A stretch of 10,257 nucleotides of DNA from an uncultured Oscillospiraceae bacterium. Lineage in GTDB: Bacteria > Bacillota > Clostridia > Oscillospirales > Acutalibacteraceae. The notes beneath the pieces were generated by a model that saw only the letters and a list, made by a program, of their open reading frames with translations, searched no databases and was not told the origin of the DNA. The number at the start of each line of letters is the position of its first letter. The first letter of the stretch is position 1. The translations under genes were made by a program, and so were the position numbers. Of this stretch, positions 1 through 6,600 are shown in pieces. The DNA is taken from positions 1 to 10,257 of the forward strand of contig UQQR01000044.1 in NCBI GenBank assembly GCA_900543215.1, read 5' to 3'.

Positions 1-7
1 CAGTCGA

Positions 8-406
8 TTATCGCTTGCTGAACTGCGGAGCGCGACGAGCTGCTTTGAGACCGTATTTCTTTCTTTCCTTCATACGAGGGTCTCTCGTAAGGAAGCCTGC
101 TTTTTTAAGCTCCGAACGAAGCTCTGCGTCAGACTGGAGAAGCGCACGGGAAATACCGTGGCGGATAGCGCCTGCCTGACCGGTAACTCCGCCGCCTGCA
201 ACACGGCAAACTACATCGTACTTATCGGCTGTGCCGGTAAGCGCGAGCGGCTGGCGAACGATGAGCTTTAAGGTCTCAAGACCAAAATAATCATCAATAT
301 CTCTGTCATTAATGGTTACCTTTCCGGTACCTGCATAAAGACGAACACGGGCAACAGAACTTTTTCTTCTGCCTGTTCCGTAGAAATAAGGCTTTGCTTC
401 AAACAT
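8..406 (-). CDS. rpsI: 30S ribosomal protein S9
   Basis: This 132-residue protein is ribosomal protein S9 (uS9), part of the head of the small subunit. Its C-terminal tail reaches the P-site tRNA. The N-terminal GTGRRKSSVARVRL stretch (residues 11-24), the GGGVTGQAGAIRHGI core (about 71-85) and the basic C-terminus ending QFSKR are all intact and diagnostic. The length matches the family, so the gene is complete although it ends seven bases from the window edge. The ATG at 404-406 follows a GGGAG ribosome binding site at 416-420. The gene lies 17 bases downstream of rplM on the same strand, the conserved L13-S9 operon order, and no separate promoter is seen, so it is presumably cotranscribed. 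Confidence 0.98.
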   Translation of the reverse strand: MFEAKPYFYGTGRRKSSVARVRLYAGTGKVTINDRDIDDYFGLETLKLIVRQPLALTGTADKYDVVCRVAGGGVTGQAGAIRHGISRALLQSDAELRSELKKAGFLTRDPRMKERKKYGLKAARRAPQFSKR

Positions 407-423
407 TGTTTCTGTCTCCCTTC

Positions 424-852
424 TTAAAATTCAAGCTTTTCCGGCTTCTGTGCTACCTGTGCATACTCAGAGCCGCTGTAAACATAAAGTCTTGTAAGAG
501 CCTTACGGCCGATTGTAGTATCCGGAACCATACCCTTAACGGCAAGCTCCATAGCAAGCTCCGGTCTGGTCTTCATAAGTGAGGAATATTTAACTTCCTT
601 AAGACCGCCGATATAGCCTGTGTGACGGCGATAATACTTCTTTTCAAGCTTCTTTCCTGTTAAAACTGCCTTATCAGCGTTTATAACGATAACATGGTCT
701 CCGCAATCAACATGCGGTGTAAACTCCGGCTTTACTTTGCCGCGAAGAATATCCGCAACCTTTGCAGCGGTACGGCCGAGCGGTCTGTCCGCTGCGTCGA
801 TTATATACCACTTACGCTGAATTTCGGCAGGTTTTGCCATAAATGTTGACAT
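424..852 (-). CDS. rplM: 50S ribosomal protein L13
   Basis: This 142-residue protein is ribosomal protein L13 (uL13), an early-assembling large-subunit protein. Visible hallmarks are KWYIIDAADRPLGRTAAKVA (residues 14-33), the HVDCGDHVIVINA segment (about 47-59), KKYYRRHTGYIGG (71-83) and the VKGMVP motif (104-109). The ATG at 850-852 is chosen because GGAGGT at 861-866 sits eight bases upstream. A second ATG four codons in (838-840) is worse spaced. It is the first gene of the rplM-rpsI operon and lies behind a consensus promoter. The leader is only about 35 nt and contains nothing more than a short TGTTT/AAACA hairpin, so no L13-type autoregulatory leader can be recognised. Confidence 0.98.
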   Translation of the reverse strand: MSTFMAKPAEIQRKWYIIDAADRPLGRTAAKVADILRGKVKPEFTPHVDCGDHVIVINADKAVLTGKKLEKKYYRRHTGYIGGLKEVKYSSLMKTRPELAMELAVKGMVPDTTIGRKALTRLYVYSGSEYAQVAQKPEKLEF

Positions 853-892
853 AATTCAAAACCTCCAAAAAATAATGTTTTTAAACAGCCTC

Positions 893-924
893 ATTATAAT
901 ACCACAATGGGGAAAGGATGTCAA
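893..924 (-). promoter_or_regulatory. Promoter of the rplM-rpsI operon
   Basis: On the minus strand there is a perfect TTGACA (919-924), a 17-base spacer and TATTAT (896-901). An overlapping TATAAT lies slightly downstream (893-898). The GGAGGT ribosome binding site of rplM follows at 861-866. This is a standard housekeeping sigma-A type promoter giving a short leader. Confidence 0.85.
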
Positions 925-970
925 CAAGAAAATTTCAAAATTTTAATTTAATATTTATTATCTTTTATTT

Positions 971-1004
971 TCTCTCGTTTTCTCTCGTTTTCTCCCGTTT
1001 TCTC
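971..1004. repeat. 10-bp tandem repeat, about 3.4 copies
   Basis: The 10-base unit TCTCTCGTTT occurs at 971-980 and 981-990, then as TCTCCCGTTT at 991-1000, followed by a partial TCTC. It lies between two divergent promoters (rplM and the DUF2975 operon). The reverse strand is a purine-only run. It may be a slippage microsatellite or a protein-binding array; nothing in it encodes a credible protein. Confidence 0.8.
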
Positions 1005-1053
1005 ATTTGTTATTTTCAATATTATCAAACCGCAATATCATTTTTCAACAATT

Positions 1054-1074
1054 ATTTATTGACAAACGATAAAT
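1054..1074. promoter_or_regulatory. Operator-like palindrome over the DUF2975 operon promoter
   Basis: ATTTATTG (1054-1061) and CGATAAAT (1067-1074) form an inverted repeat with seven of eight positions matching and a 5-base centre. It covers the -35 box and the start of the spacer of the promoter below. The operon encodes a small HTH regulator, so autorepression at this site is a reasonable inference, but it is not shown. Confidence 0.5.
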
Positions 1075-1087
1075 ATTGTGTTACCAT
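1059..1087 (+). promoter_or_regulatory. Promoter of the DUF2975-HTH-DUF4173 operon
   Basis: TTGACA at 1059-1064, a 17-base spacer, and an extended -10 TGTTACCAT (TG at 1079-1080, hexamer 1082-1087). The weak -10 hexamer is offset by the perfect -35 and the TG extension. The ribosome binding site GGAG at 1111-1114 follows at the right distance for the first gene. Confidence 0.7.
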
Positions 1088-1122
1088 AAAATTACAAAAT
1101 TCATATTAAAGGAGATTATTTT

Positions 1123-1569
1123 ATGTGGACTCCGGAAAAATCAGCTAAACTCTCTCTTGTACTTACCGATTTTATATTTTTGTTAAGCATTATTATAGGA
1201 ATATTTCTTCCCTTTCTTGCCGGCAGATATATTGAAATCACAGGAAAATCTCAGGCGCTTAAAACCGTTTTGGTAACGGTATGCTATTTTTGCCTGCCTT
1301 TTGTCTTGATTTTGCTTTTAGCCCTCAGACATTTGTTAAAAAACATTTTACGGTCCAAAGTATTTATATATGAAAATGTTAAGCTTTTGCGCATACTTTC
1401 ATGGTGTTGTGTCGCGGTTGCGTTGATAACCGTTATAAGCGGTTATTTTTATCTGCCTTTTTATATTATAGGAACAGCCGCCGGATTTTTTGCCCTGATT
1501 TTAAGGGTGATAAAAAATATCTTTTGTACGGCAATAGAAATTAAAAACGAAAATGAGCTTACAATATAA
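1123..1569 (+). CDS. DUF2975 family membrane protein
   Basis: This 148-residue protein has four predicted membrane helices (about 12-34, 46-69, 89-111 and 113-133) and almost no other soluble part. The signature region VFIYENVKLLRILSWCC (80-96) and the C-terminal tail AIEIKNENELTI are typical of the DUF2975 family, whose biochemical role is unknown. Family members are commonly encoded next to a very small Cro/C1-type regulator, exactly as here, where the next gene begins 15 bases downstream. The ATG at 1123 has GGAG eight bases upstream and is preceded by a promoter with an operator-like palindrome. The protein may sense or transmit a membrane signal to the regulator, but that is inference from the pairing only. 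Confidence 0.88.
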   Translation: MWTPEKSAKLSLVLTDFIFLLSIIIGIFLPFLAGRYIEITGKSQALKTVLVTVCYFCLPFVLILLLALRHLLKNILRSKVFIYENVKLLRILSWCCVAVALITVISGYFYLPFYIIGTAAGFFALILRVIKNIFCTAIEIKNENELTI

Positions 1570-1584
1570 AAACGGGTGAAAAGC

Positions 1585-1794
1585 ATGGCAATAATAATAA
1601 ATCTTGATGTTATGATGGCAAAACGCAAAATATCTTCGGGCGAGCTTGCAGAAAAAATCAATATTACCCAAGCAAATCTTTCTATACTTAAAACAAACAA
1701 GGCACGAGCTATACGATTTTCAACACTTGAAAAATTATGTGAGGTTCTTGAATGTCAACCCGGCGATATACTTGAGTACAGGAGTGATGACTGA
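1585..1794 (+). CDS. Small Cro/C1-type HTH regulator (YozG-like)
   Basis: This 69-residue protein is nothing but a helix-turn-helix domain of the XRE/Cro type. It begins MAIIINLDVMMAKRKIS. The HTH core runs from SGELAEKINITQANLSILK (about 18-36), with the recognition helix around TQANLSILKTNKARAI, and it ends with the family pattern LEKLCEVLECQPGDILEY. It matches the stand-alone regulators usually paired with DUF2975 proteins. The ATG at 1585 is preferred because GGGTGA lies just upstream (1574-1579); a GTG at 1576 falls inside that site. Its stop codon overlaps the next start (TGATG, 1792-1796), so translation is coupled. It likely binds the palindrome at 1054-1074. Confidence 0.9.
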   Translation: MAIIINLDVMMAKRKISSGELAEKINITQANLSILKTNKARAIRFSTLEKLCEVLECQPGDILEYRSDD

Positions 1795-3431
1795 TGTCCG
1801 ATAATTTAAACACCGCACCCAATTTTCCGGACGGCAGTTCGGAAAAGACAATACCCGTCTGGCATAAACGTGATACCGTTTTTGCGGTCATGACGCTTGT
1901 TGCCTCTGTCCTCTTTGCGGATTGGTCGGTTTTCGGCGGCTTTAACGCCGGATTTACCGTTTCTTTTATTATGCTTTTTGTACTTACCGCAGTATATATT
2001 TTAAAGCTTAAAAAGAGCTTTGGCGCATTTTCGGTTTTTTGCGGTTTATCCTCAGCCGCCTTTTCTGTAATATTTCTTATTTATAACAATTCGGCACTTA
2101 ACACCCTCTTTTTTGTTGCGGCCGTTTTTCTTTACGGGATATTTGTTTCTTACAGCTTTACGGAAAGAAATAAAAATTCTTCACCCGTAATAAGCTCCTT
2201 TGATACCGTAATCGTTAAGCCGTTTGACAATATAACGGCGCCGTTCGTCTCTTATAAAGCCTACCGCAATAAAAAAGGCTCTAATCCGTTTAACCGTCAG
2301 GTGCTTCTCGGCATAGCGCTGTCTGTTCCTATACTGTTTATTATTCTGCCGTTGCTTATACATGCAGACGCCGCCTTTGAGGGACTTATTTCCGCAGCTT
2401 TTTCAAAATTCGGCATTGTAATTGCTAAAATACTGTTAGGAGCCGCCTTGGCAATTTATTTGTTTTCGATGCTTTTTGCGGTTAAAAACAATTTGAAGCC
2501 TAAAGACTGTATCGTTCACCTGCACGAAGATTACAAGAGGCTTGCGCCGTTAACCGCGGTTACGCTCTCATCGGTGCTTTCGGCGGTATATCTTGCGTAT
2601 CTTCTTTCGCAATCGGCATATTTTTCGGGCGGATTTTCGGGCATACTGCCTGAAGGCTATACCTTTTCATTCTCCGAATATGCAAGGCGCGGCTTTTTTG
2701 AATTATGTGCCGTTTGCACCGTAAATCTGATTATAGTTTTTTTAATAATGCTTTTTGCAAAGCAAGATTCAAACAAAAAGCTTCCGTTTTCTGTGCGTTT
2801 AAGCATTATCGGCATATGCGTTTTTTCTCTTGTTTTCACAGCAACCGCAATTTCAAAAATGTTTTTATACATAAGCTTTTACGGGCTTACCCGTTTACGC
2901 CTGCTTACAAGCATTTTTATGATAGCCTTAGCCTTACTTTTTATTTTAATAATACTTTCCGTATCGGTCAAAAAAATTCCCGCGGTAAAATGCGCTATTG
3001 TTTGCTTTGCGGTTATCGGTCTTATAACAGGCTTTTGCGATGTTGACCGCACGGTTGCGGGTTATAATGTAAGCGCCTATAAAAGAGGTGCGTTGACAGA
3101 AATAGATATTGAATATTTAAGCGGTCTTTCGGACTCTGCCGTTCCATATATAGCAGAGCTTGCCGACTGTAAGGACGAAGCTGTTAAATCCGCCGTCTTA
3201 ACCGCACTTTATATAAAAACAGAAAGGTTGTTTAATATAAAAAACGGAAAGATTTACGAAAAAACCGAAAGCAAACCTTCAAAATATAATTATTCACGAG
3301 AAAGAGCAAAGGACTGCATAAGGAAAAACATAAAGTCTATCGCTAAGGCGGAACGGGAAAGAAGGGCTGCCGAAGAAGAAAATTTCAATTATTTTTATAA
3401 TGAGGACTATTATTACAGCGAAAACTATTAA
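1794..3431 (+). CDS. DUF4173/DUF4153-like polytopic membrane protein
   Basis: This 545-residue protein has about ten membrane helices between residues 30 and 414, with larger loops at about 122-168, 230-250, 273-300 and 323-334. YGLTRLRL (363-370) and the segment from GYNVSAYKRG (423-432) through IDIEYLSGLSDSAVPYI (437-453) resemble the conserved C-terminal part of DUF4173 proteins; molecular function is unknown. After the last helix comes a soluble tail of about 130 residues, rich in charged residues and ending in a tyrosine/acidic low-complexity stretch (about 531-545). The start ATG shares one base with the stop of the HTH gene, and no stronger ribosome site competes. As the third gene of the operon it probably forms one regulated envelope module with the DUF2975 protein. 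No terminator is seen after it. Confidence 0.78.
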   Translation: MSDNLNTAPNFPDGSSEKTIPVWHKRDTVFAVMTLVASVLFADWSVFGGFNAGFTVSFIMLFVLTAVYILKLKKSFGAFSVFCGLSSAAFSVIFLIYNNSALNTLFFVAAVFLYGIFVSYSFTERNKNSSPVISSFDTVIVKPFDNITAPFVSYKAYRNKKGSNPFNRQVLLGIALSVPILFIILPLLIHADAAFEGLISAAFSKFGIVIAKILLGAALAIYLFSMLFAVKNNLKPKDCIVHLHEDYKRLAPLTAVTLSSVLSAVYLAYLLSQSAYFSGGFSGILPEGYTFSFSEYARRGFFELCAVCTVNLIIVFLIMLFAKQDSNKKLPFSVRLSIIGICVFSLVFTATAISKMFLYISFYGLTRLRLLTSIFMIALALLFILIILSVSVKKIPAVKCAIVCFAVIGLITGFCDVDRTVAGYNVSAYKRGALTEIDIEYLSGLSDSAVPYIAELADCKDEAVKSAVLTALYIKTERLFNIKNGKIYEKTESKPSKYNYSRERAKDCIRKNIKSIAKAERERRAAEEENFNYFYNEDYYYSENY

Positions 3432-3442
3432 AAACATTTCTT

Positions 3443-3470
3443 CACGCATTAAGCCCCGTTACATATGATA
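3443..3470 (+). promoter_or_regulatory. SigK/SigE-like (mother-cell sporulation) promoter
   Basis: CAC at 3443-3445 is followed by a 16-base spacer and CATATGATA at 3462-3470. This fits the known SigK pattern AC-(16/17)-CATAnnnTA and partly the related SigE -10. There is no matching sigma-A promoter in this gap. The start codon it would serve lies about 45 bases downstream. A match of this size can occur by chance, but it stands in front of a coat-like gene. Confidence 0.45.
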
Positions 3471-3515
3471 TTAGTGAAGTTAAAAGCTTCAATATTTTTA
3501 CAGGAGGCTTATTAT

Positions 3516-4343
3516 ATGGCAGATTTAAAAAACGGCTGTCCGCCCGAAAACAGCAGCTTTAAGGAAGCTGTCTGCATAGACGCCGGAAGAGTTTACGATT
3601 CCTGCTGCGACCGTGATTGCCTTGAGGATTTGAGATGCTTTTTCCTGCCGGAGGATCAAGCAATAGTCAACAATGCTTTAAGTGTACGCCTGCGTTCGGC
3701 GGAGGTACTTAATGTTTTCATCGATGTTGAACCGGTCAATTTCAACAAGGGTTTCTATTCCTGCGACCTGACATTCTTCTTCCTGTTGGGCTTTGACATT
3801 TATACTGCGCCTCACACCTGCCCCCGTTGCATAAACGGCATTACCTCTTATTCCAAAAAGGTAATACTTTTCGGCAGTGACGGCAATGTAAAGGTATTTT
3901 CAAGCACAATGCGCGAGGATGACGACTGCGACAGAAGCACACGCAGAAGCTCTAATATGCCGAAATGCGTTGTTCAGGCGGTTGACCCGATTCCGCTGTC
4001 GGCAAGAATAGGCGAAATAAGAGACTGCTACGACAGCATATGCTGTATACCGAAATGCGTATGCGACTGCATAGGCGGCAATGTGGTTACAGACCTTCAG
4101 AACGGCAATCCCACCGTTTATGTAACGCTCGGTCTTTTCACAATAGTACAGCTTATAAGGAATGTTCAGATGCTTATACCCGTATACGACTTCTGTATTC
4201 CGGAAAAGCATTGCGATGATTCCACCGATCAGCCCTGCGACACCTTTAGGAAAATCAAGTTTCCCACGGATGACTTTTTCCCGCCGAGACCCTGCGACAT
4301 TGCGGATTCTCCCTGCTGCGGCTGTCCCGATAACAATACCTGA
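3516..4343 (+). CDS. Cysteine-rich, coat-like hypothetical protein
   Basis: No characterised function is recognised. The product has 275 residues and 24 cysteines (about 9 percent), clustered at the N-terminus (8, 20, 30, 31, 35, 41), the middle (171-185, with CC, CVCDC) and the C-terminus (260-270, with CCGC). There is no signal peptide; two hydrophobic beta-like segments (82-98 and 199-224) lie between the clusters. The N-terminal VYDSCCDRDCLEDLR pattern looks like a family conserved in spore-forming Clostridia. The ATG at 3516 is chosen because GGAGG (3503-3507) is eight bases upstream; an in-frame ATG at 3465 falls inside the promoter. The SigK/SigE-like promoter and a private terminator make it monocistronic. 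A disulfide-crosslinked spore-surface protein is the best inference; a metal-binding protein is an alternative. Confidence 0.8.
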   Translation: MADLKNGCPPENSSFKEAVCIDAGRVYDSCCDRDCLEDLRCFFLPEDQAIVNNALSVRLRSAEVLNVFIDVEPVNFNKGFYSCDLTFFFLLGFDIYTAPHTCPRCINGITSYSKKVILFGSDGNVKVFSSTMREDDDCDRSTRRSSNMPKCVVQAVDPIPLSARIGEIRDCYDSICCIPKCVCDCIGGNVVTDLQNGNPTVYVTLGLFTIVQLIRNVQMLIPVYDFCIPEKHCDDSTDQPCDTFRKIKFPTDDFFPPRPCDIADSPCCGCPDNNT

Positions 4344-4353
4344 ATTAAAACGG

Positions 4354-4384
4354 CGGGAGCCAAACCCCAAGGGTTTTGCTCCCG
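4354..4384. terminator. Bidirectional terminator between convergent genes
   Basis: CGGGAGC (4354-4360) pairs with GCTCCCG (4378-4384), and AAACCC (4362-4367) pairs with GGGTTT (4371-4376). One mismatch separates the two helices and the loop is three bases. On the plus strand TCTGTTT follows; on the minus strand CCGTTTT follows. It lies between the convergent stops of the cysteine-rich gene and the phosphohexomutase gene, so it probably serves both. Confidence 0.85.
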
Positions 4385-4397
4385 TCTGTTTAAAAAA

Positions 4398-5876
4398 TTA
4401 TGAAAGCGAAGATATATCAAGCTTGTCGAATTGAGTAAAAAAGCTCTTCAGGCTGTCTATATCTTTTTTTATGCCGCCGTTTACATTGCTTTCGAAATTC
4501 ATCGGCATTACAGGGTCGTGAACGCTCAGCCTTAAAAGGAAAAATCCGTCTTCGGTTGAAATTCTGACGCCCTCTCTGTTATCGTCCGCCACTTTCCAAT
4601 CGGGACGGGTTTCGGCGTATTTTGTAAGTTCCTCTATAACCTTATTGCCGTAATTTTTAAAATCGTCGCATAGGATATTAAAGCGGCATTCTTTTTCCTC
4701 TGCAGGCATTTTAAGCGGCTTTAATATCTTTTCTATATCGTTGCCACGTGCAAGCTCTATTACTATTTTGGTCACAAGATAAGCGCCGTCGTCGAGAAAA
4801 TAATTCTCCCTTAGCGCCGCGTGACCCGAGGTCTCAATCGCAAGCGGACAGTCGATTCCCTTAGCGCACAGCTCCTGCGCCTTGTTTATAACATTTTTAT
4901 AGCCCCTGCGGTAACGGTAATGCTTATCGCCTAAGGTGCTTTCAATATATTCGTGAAGTCCGTCGCTTGTTACGGAGTCGGTTACTATCGTGGCCCCGCC
5001 CTTACTGCCTGAAACCATATATGCGGCAAGCGCTATAAGTCGGTTGCGGTTTATTTCGGCGCCGTCGGTACCTACACAGCCGGCTCTGTCAACATCGGTA
5101 TCGAATATTATTCCGAGGTCCGCATTGTTTTTCTTAACGGCGGCGCATATGCTTTCCATAGCCTGTTCATTTTCCGGATTCGGTATATGATTGGGGAACA
5201 TCCCGTCAGGCTCTAAGAACTGACTGCCGTTAATATTCGCTCCGAGCTTTTCAAGAACATCCTTTGCGTAAAATCCGCCTGCGCCGTTACCTGCGTCAAC
5301 TATGATTTTGTATCCGTCAAGCGGCTTGTCCTCTTCCTTTTTTCCGACTGCGTCACATATCATTTTACGCAGTCTTGCGGCATATTTGGACATATAATCG
5401 TAAAGCATTGTAACTCCGGCGCGGTTGCAGATTATCTCCTCGCCGTTATCCGCAAGCTTTACTATATCCGAAATATCCTCGGAATCAAGTCCGCCGTCGG
5501 GGGTGAAAAATTTAAGTCCGTTTCTGTCAAACGGGTGATGGCTTGCGGTTATCTGGATTGCGGCGTTCGCATTGAGGTCAACCGTCGTCATAAACATCGC
5601 CGGAGTAGAAGCAAGACCGCAATCAATTACCGAAACGCCTGCGTTAATAAGCGCTTCTTTTACCTTAGCGGCAATCTTTTCGCCCGTAATTCGTGAATCA
5701 TGACCGACCGCCACATTCATTTCGGCGGAATTTTTTTCATATTTATTTATGTACCACACTATAAATGCCGCGGTTATGTCGTAAACCGCCTGTTCGGTAA
5801 GGTTCACCGTTTTACCGCCGAGGTCGCTTGCAACGCCCCGTATGTCCGTTCCGCTTTTAAGTTCAATATAGCTCAT
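4398..5876 (-). CDS. Phosphohexomutase (phosphomannomutase/phosphoglucomutase family)
   Basis: This 492-residue alpha-D-phosphohexomutase interconverts hexose 1- and 6-phosphates. Domain landmarks in order are KSGTDIRG (7-14), GHDSR (58-62), the phosphoserine loop TASHHP (110-115, Ser112), the metal loop DTDVDR (259-264, all three Asp kept), the sugar-binding loop ETSGH (348-352) and the C-terminal phosphate loop RLSVHDP (449-455). The usual forms are TASHNP, DGDxDR and RPSGTEP. The variants here, together with GLKFF and PVMPMN, resemble the subfamily that includes plant plastid PGM/PMM-like proteins, so the substrate is uncertain. The ATG has GGAGG six bases upstream (5883-5887). A microprotein gene lies directly upstream on the same strand, 13 bases away. 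Confidence 0.92.
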   Translation of the reverse strand: MSYIELKSGTDIRGVASDLGGKTVNLTEQAVYDITAAFIVWYINKYEKNSAEMNVAVGHDSRITGEKIAAKVKEALINAGVSVIDCGLASTPAMFMTTVDLNANAAIQITASHHPFDRNGLKFFTPDGGLDSEDISDIVKLADNGEEIICNRAGVTMLYDYMSKYAARLRKMICDAVGKKEEDKPLDGYKIIVDAGNGAGGFYAKDVLEKLGANINGSQFLEPDGMFPNHIPNPENEQAMESICAAVKKNNADLGIIFDTDVDRAGCVGTDGAEINRNRLIALAAYMVSGSKGGATIVTDSVTSDGLHEYIESTLGDKHYRYRRGYKNVINKAQELCAKGIDCPLAIETSGHAALRENYFLDDGAYLVTKIVIELARGNDIEKILKPLKMPAEEKECRFNILCDDFKNYGNKVIEELTKYAETRPDWKVADDNREGVRISTEDGFFLLRLSVHDPVMPMNFESNVNGGIKKDIDSLKSFFTQFDKLDISSLS

Positions 5877-5889
5877 TATTTACCTCCGT

Positions 5890-5994
5890 TCAGCCGAAAA
5901 AATATCCGGCGGAAAAATATCCTATTAACAAAAGAATTATTGCCGACGCCGTATAAAGCATAGATTTAAAAAACAGCACATTACCGCGTTTCAC
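5890..5994 (-). CDS. Putative 34-residue single-pass membrane microprotein
   Basis: This short frame has a GTG start at 5992-5994 and a TGA stop at 5890-5892. The product begins MKRGNVLFFKSM and continues into a hydrophobic helix of about 18 residues (AIILLLIGYFSAGYFF), ending in glycine. The short basic N-terminus followed by one membrane helix suggests insertion with the N-terminus inside. GGGTGA lies about five bases upstream of this GTG; another in-frame GTG at 6001-6003 would add three residues. The stop is 13 bases before the phosphohexomutase start, whose ribosome site lies in that gap, so the two are probably cotranscribed. No family is recognised. Composition and placement favour a real gene, but its size alone would not prove it. 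Confidence 0.55.
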   Translation of the reverse strand: MKRGNVLFFKSMLYTASAIILLLIGYFSAGYFFG

Positions 5995-6051
5995 GTCACT
6001 CACCCGAAATTATTATGCCCGAAAAAGAAAAATTATCCGGAGGTAATCAGT

Positions 6052-6600
6052 ATGACGGTTTACAGAGCCGACCGAAACAAAATCAAAATATCTCTCACCG
6101 ATAACGAGGTGCTCGCTTTCTTCGGAACCTATGAAAGAATTAACGATATGAACGCCGGCACAAGGCTTACCGTCGCTCTCCTGCTCAGAGAGGGACTGTC
6201 CGAATACCCCGACGAATTTGACGGCGATATTCTGGTGGAAATAAGAGCCCGTGAAAGCGCCGGTTGCACTATAACCGTATCTCCCGCGGAGAAAAAGCGC
6301 AAAAGCGGCAAATTTTATGCATGCTTTGATTTTGCCGATTCATCCTCTATGACAGACGGCATTTCAAGACTTTATTTGAGCCGAAAAATCCGCGGAGAAA
6401 GCAGTCTTTACTTAATTTCCGGAATTTACAGACTTATTATTTCCTGCCCGTCGACAAAGGATCTGTTTTTTATGAATGAATACTGTGTTCGGTCGGACAG
6501 CTCTGCCGCCGCCTGCGCCTTTACAGAAGAACACGGCAGGCTCATTGTAAAGGACAATGCCGTTGCGGTTATAGGCCGTGCCTTTACTAAAGAGCTTTGA
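6052..6600 (+). CDS. mecA: MecA-like adaptor protein for the ClpC protease
   Basis: This 182-residue protein resembles the MecA adaptor family, which delivers substrates to the ClpC/ClpP protease. The N-terminal DRNKIKISLTDNEVLAFFG (7-25) fits the MecA start. The middle FDGDILVEIRARESAGCTITV (56-76) fits the IEVFPxxxGGC region, with AGC replacing GGC. The C-terminal half keeps ESSLYLISGIYRLII (116-130) and EHGRLIVKDNAVAVIG (160-175), corresponding to the ClpC-binding domain. It is shorter than the roughly 220 residues of Bacillus MecA because the acidic linker between the domains is reduced. GGAGGT at 6039-6044 sits seven bases before the ATG. Its last 14 bases overlap the convergent rpe gene. 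Identity is likely but divergent. Confidence 0.72.
   Translation: MTVYRADRNKIKISLTDNEVLAFFGTYERINDMNAGTRLTVALLLREGLSEYPDEFDGDILVEIRARESAGCTITVSPAEKKRKSGKFYACFDFADSSSMTDGISRLYLSRKIRGESSLYLISGIYRLIISCPSTKDLFFMNEYCVRSDSSAAACAFTEEHGRLIVKDNAVAVIGRAFTKEL

Noticed and set aside
853..892. L13-type autoregulatory leader before rplM
   Set aside because: The leader is only about 35 bases with a trivial hairpin; nothing recognisable supports it.
918..1109. A 63-codon plus-strand frame in the AT-rich gap
   Set aside because: It covers the tandem repeat and the operon promoter, has low-complexity Phe/Ser composition and resembles no protein.
3900..4370. A 156-codon minus-strand frame opposite the cysteine-rich gene
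   Set aside because: It is the shadow of a well-supported gene and would cross the terminator; composition is alanine/valine/tyrosine noise.
5940..6030. A promoter for the mecA-like gene
   Set aside because: Only weak hexamers (such as TTGCCG with no matching -10) were found, so none is reported.
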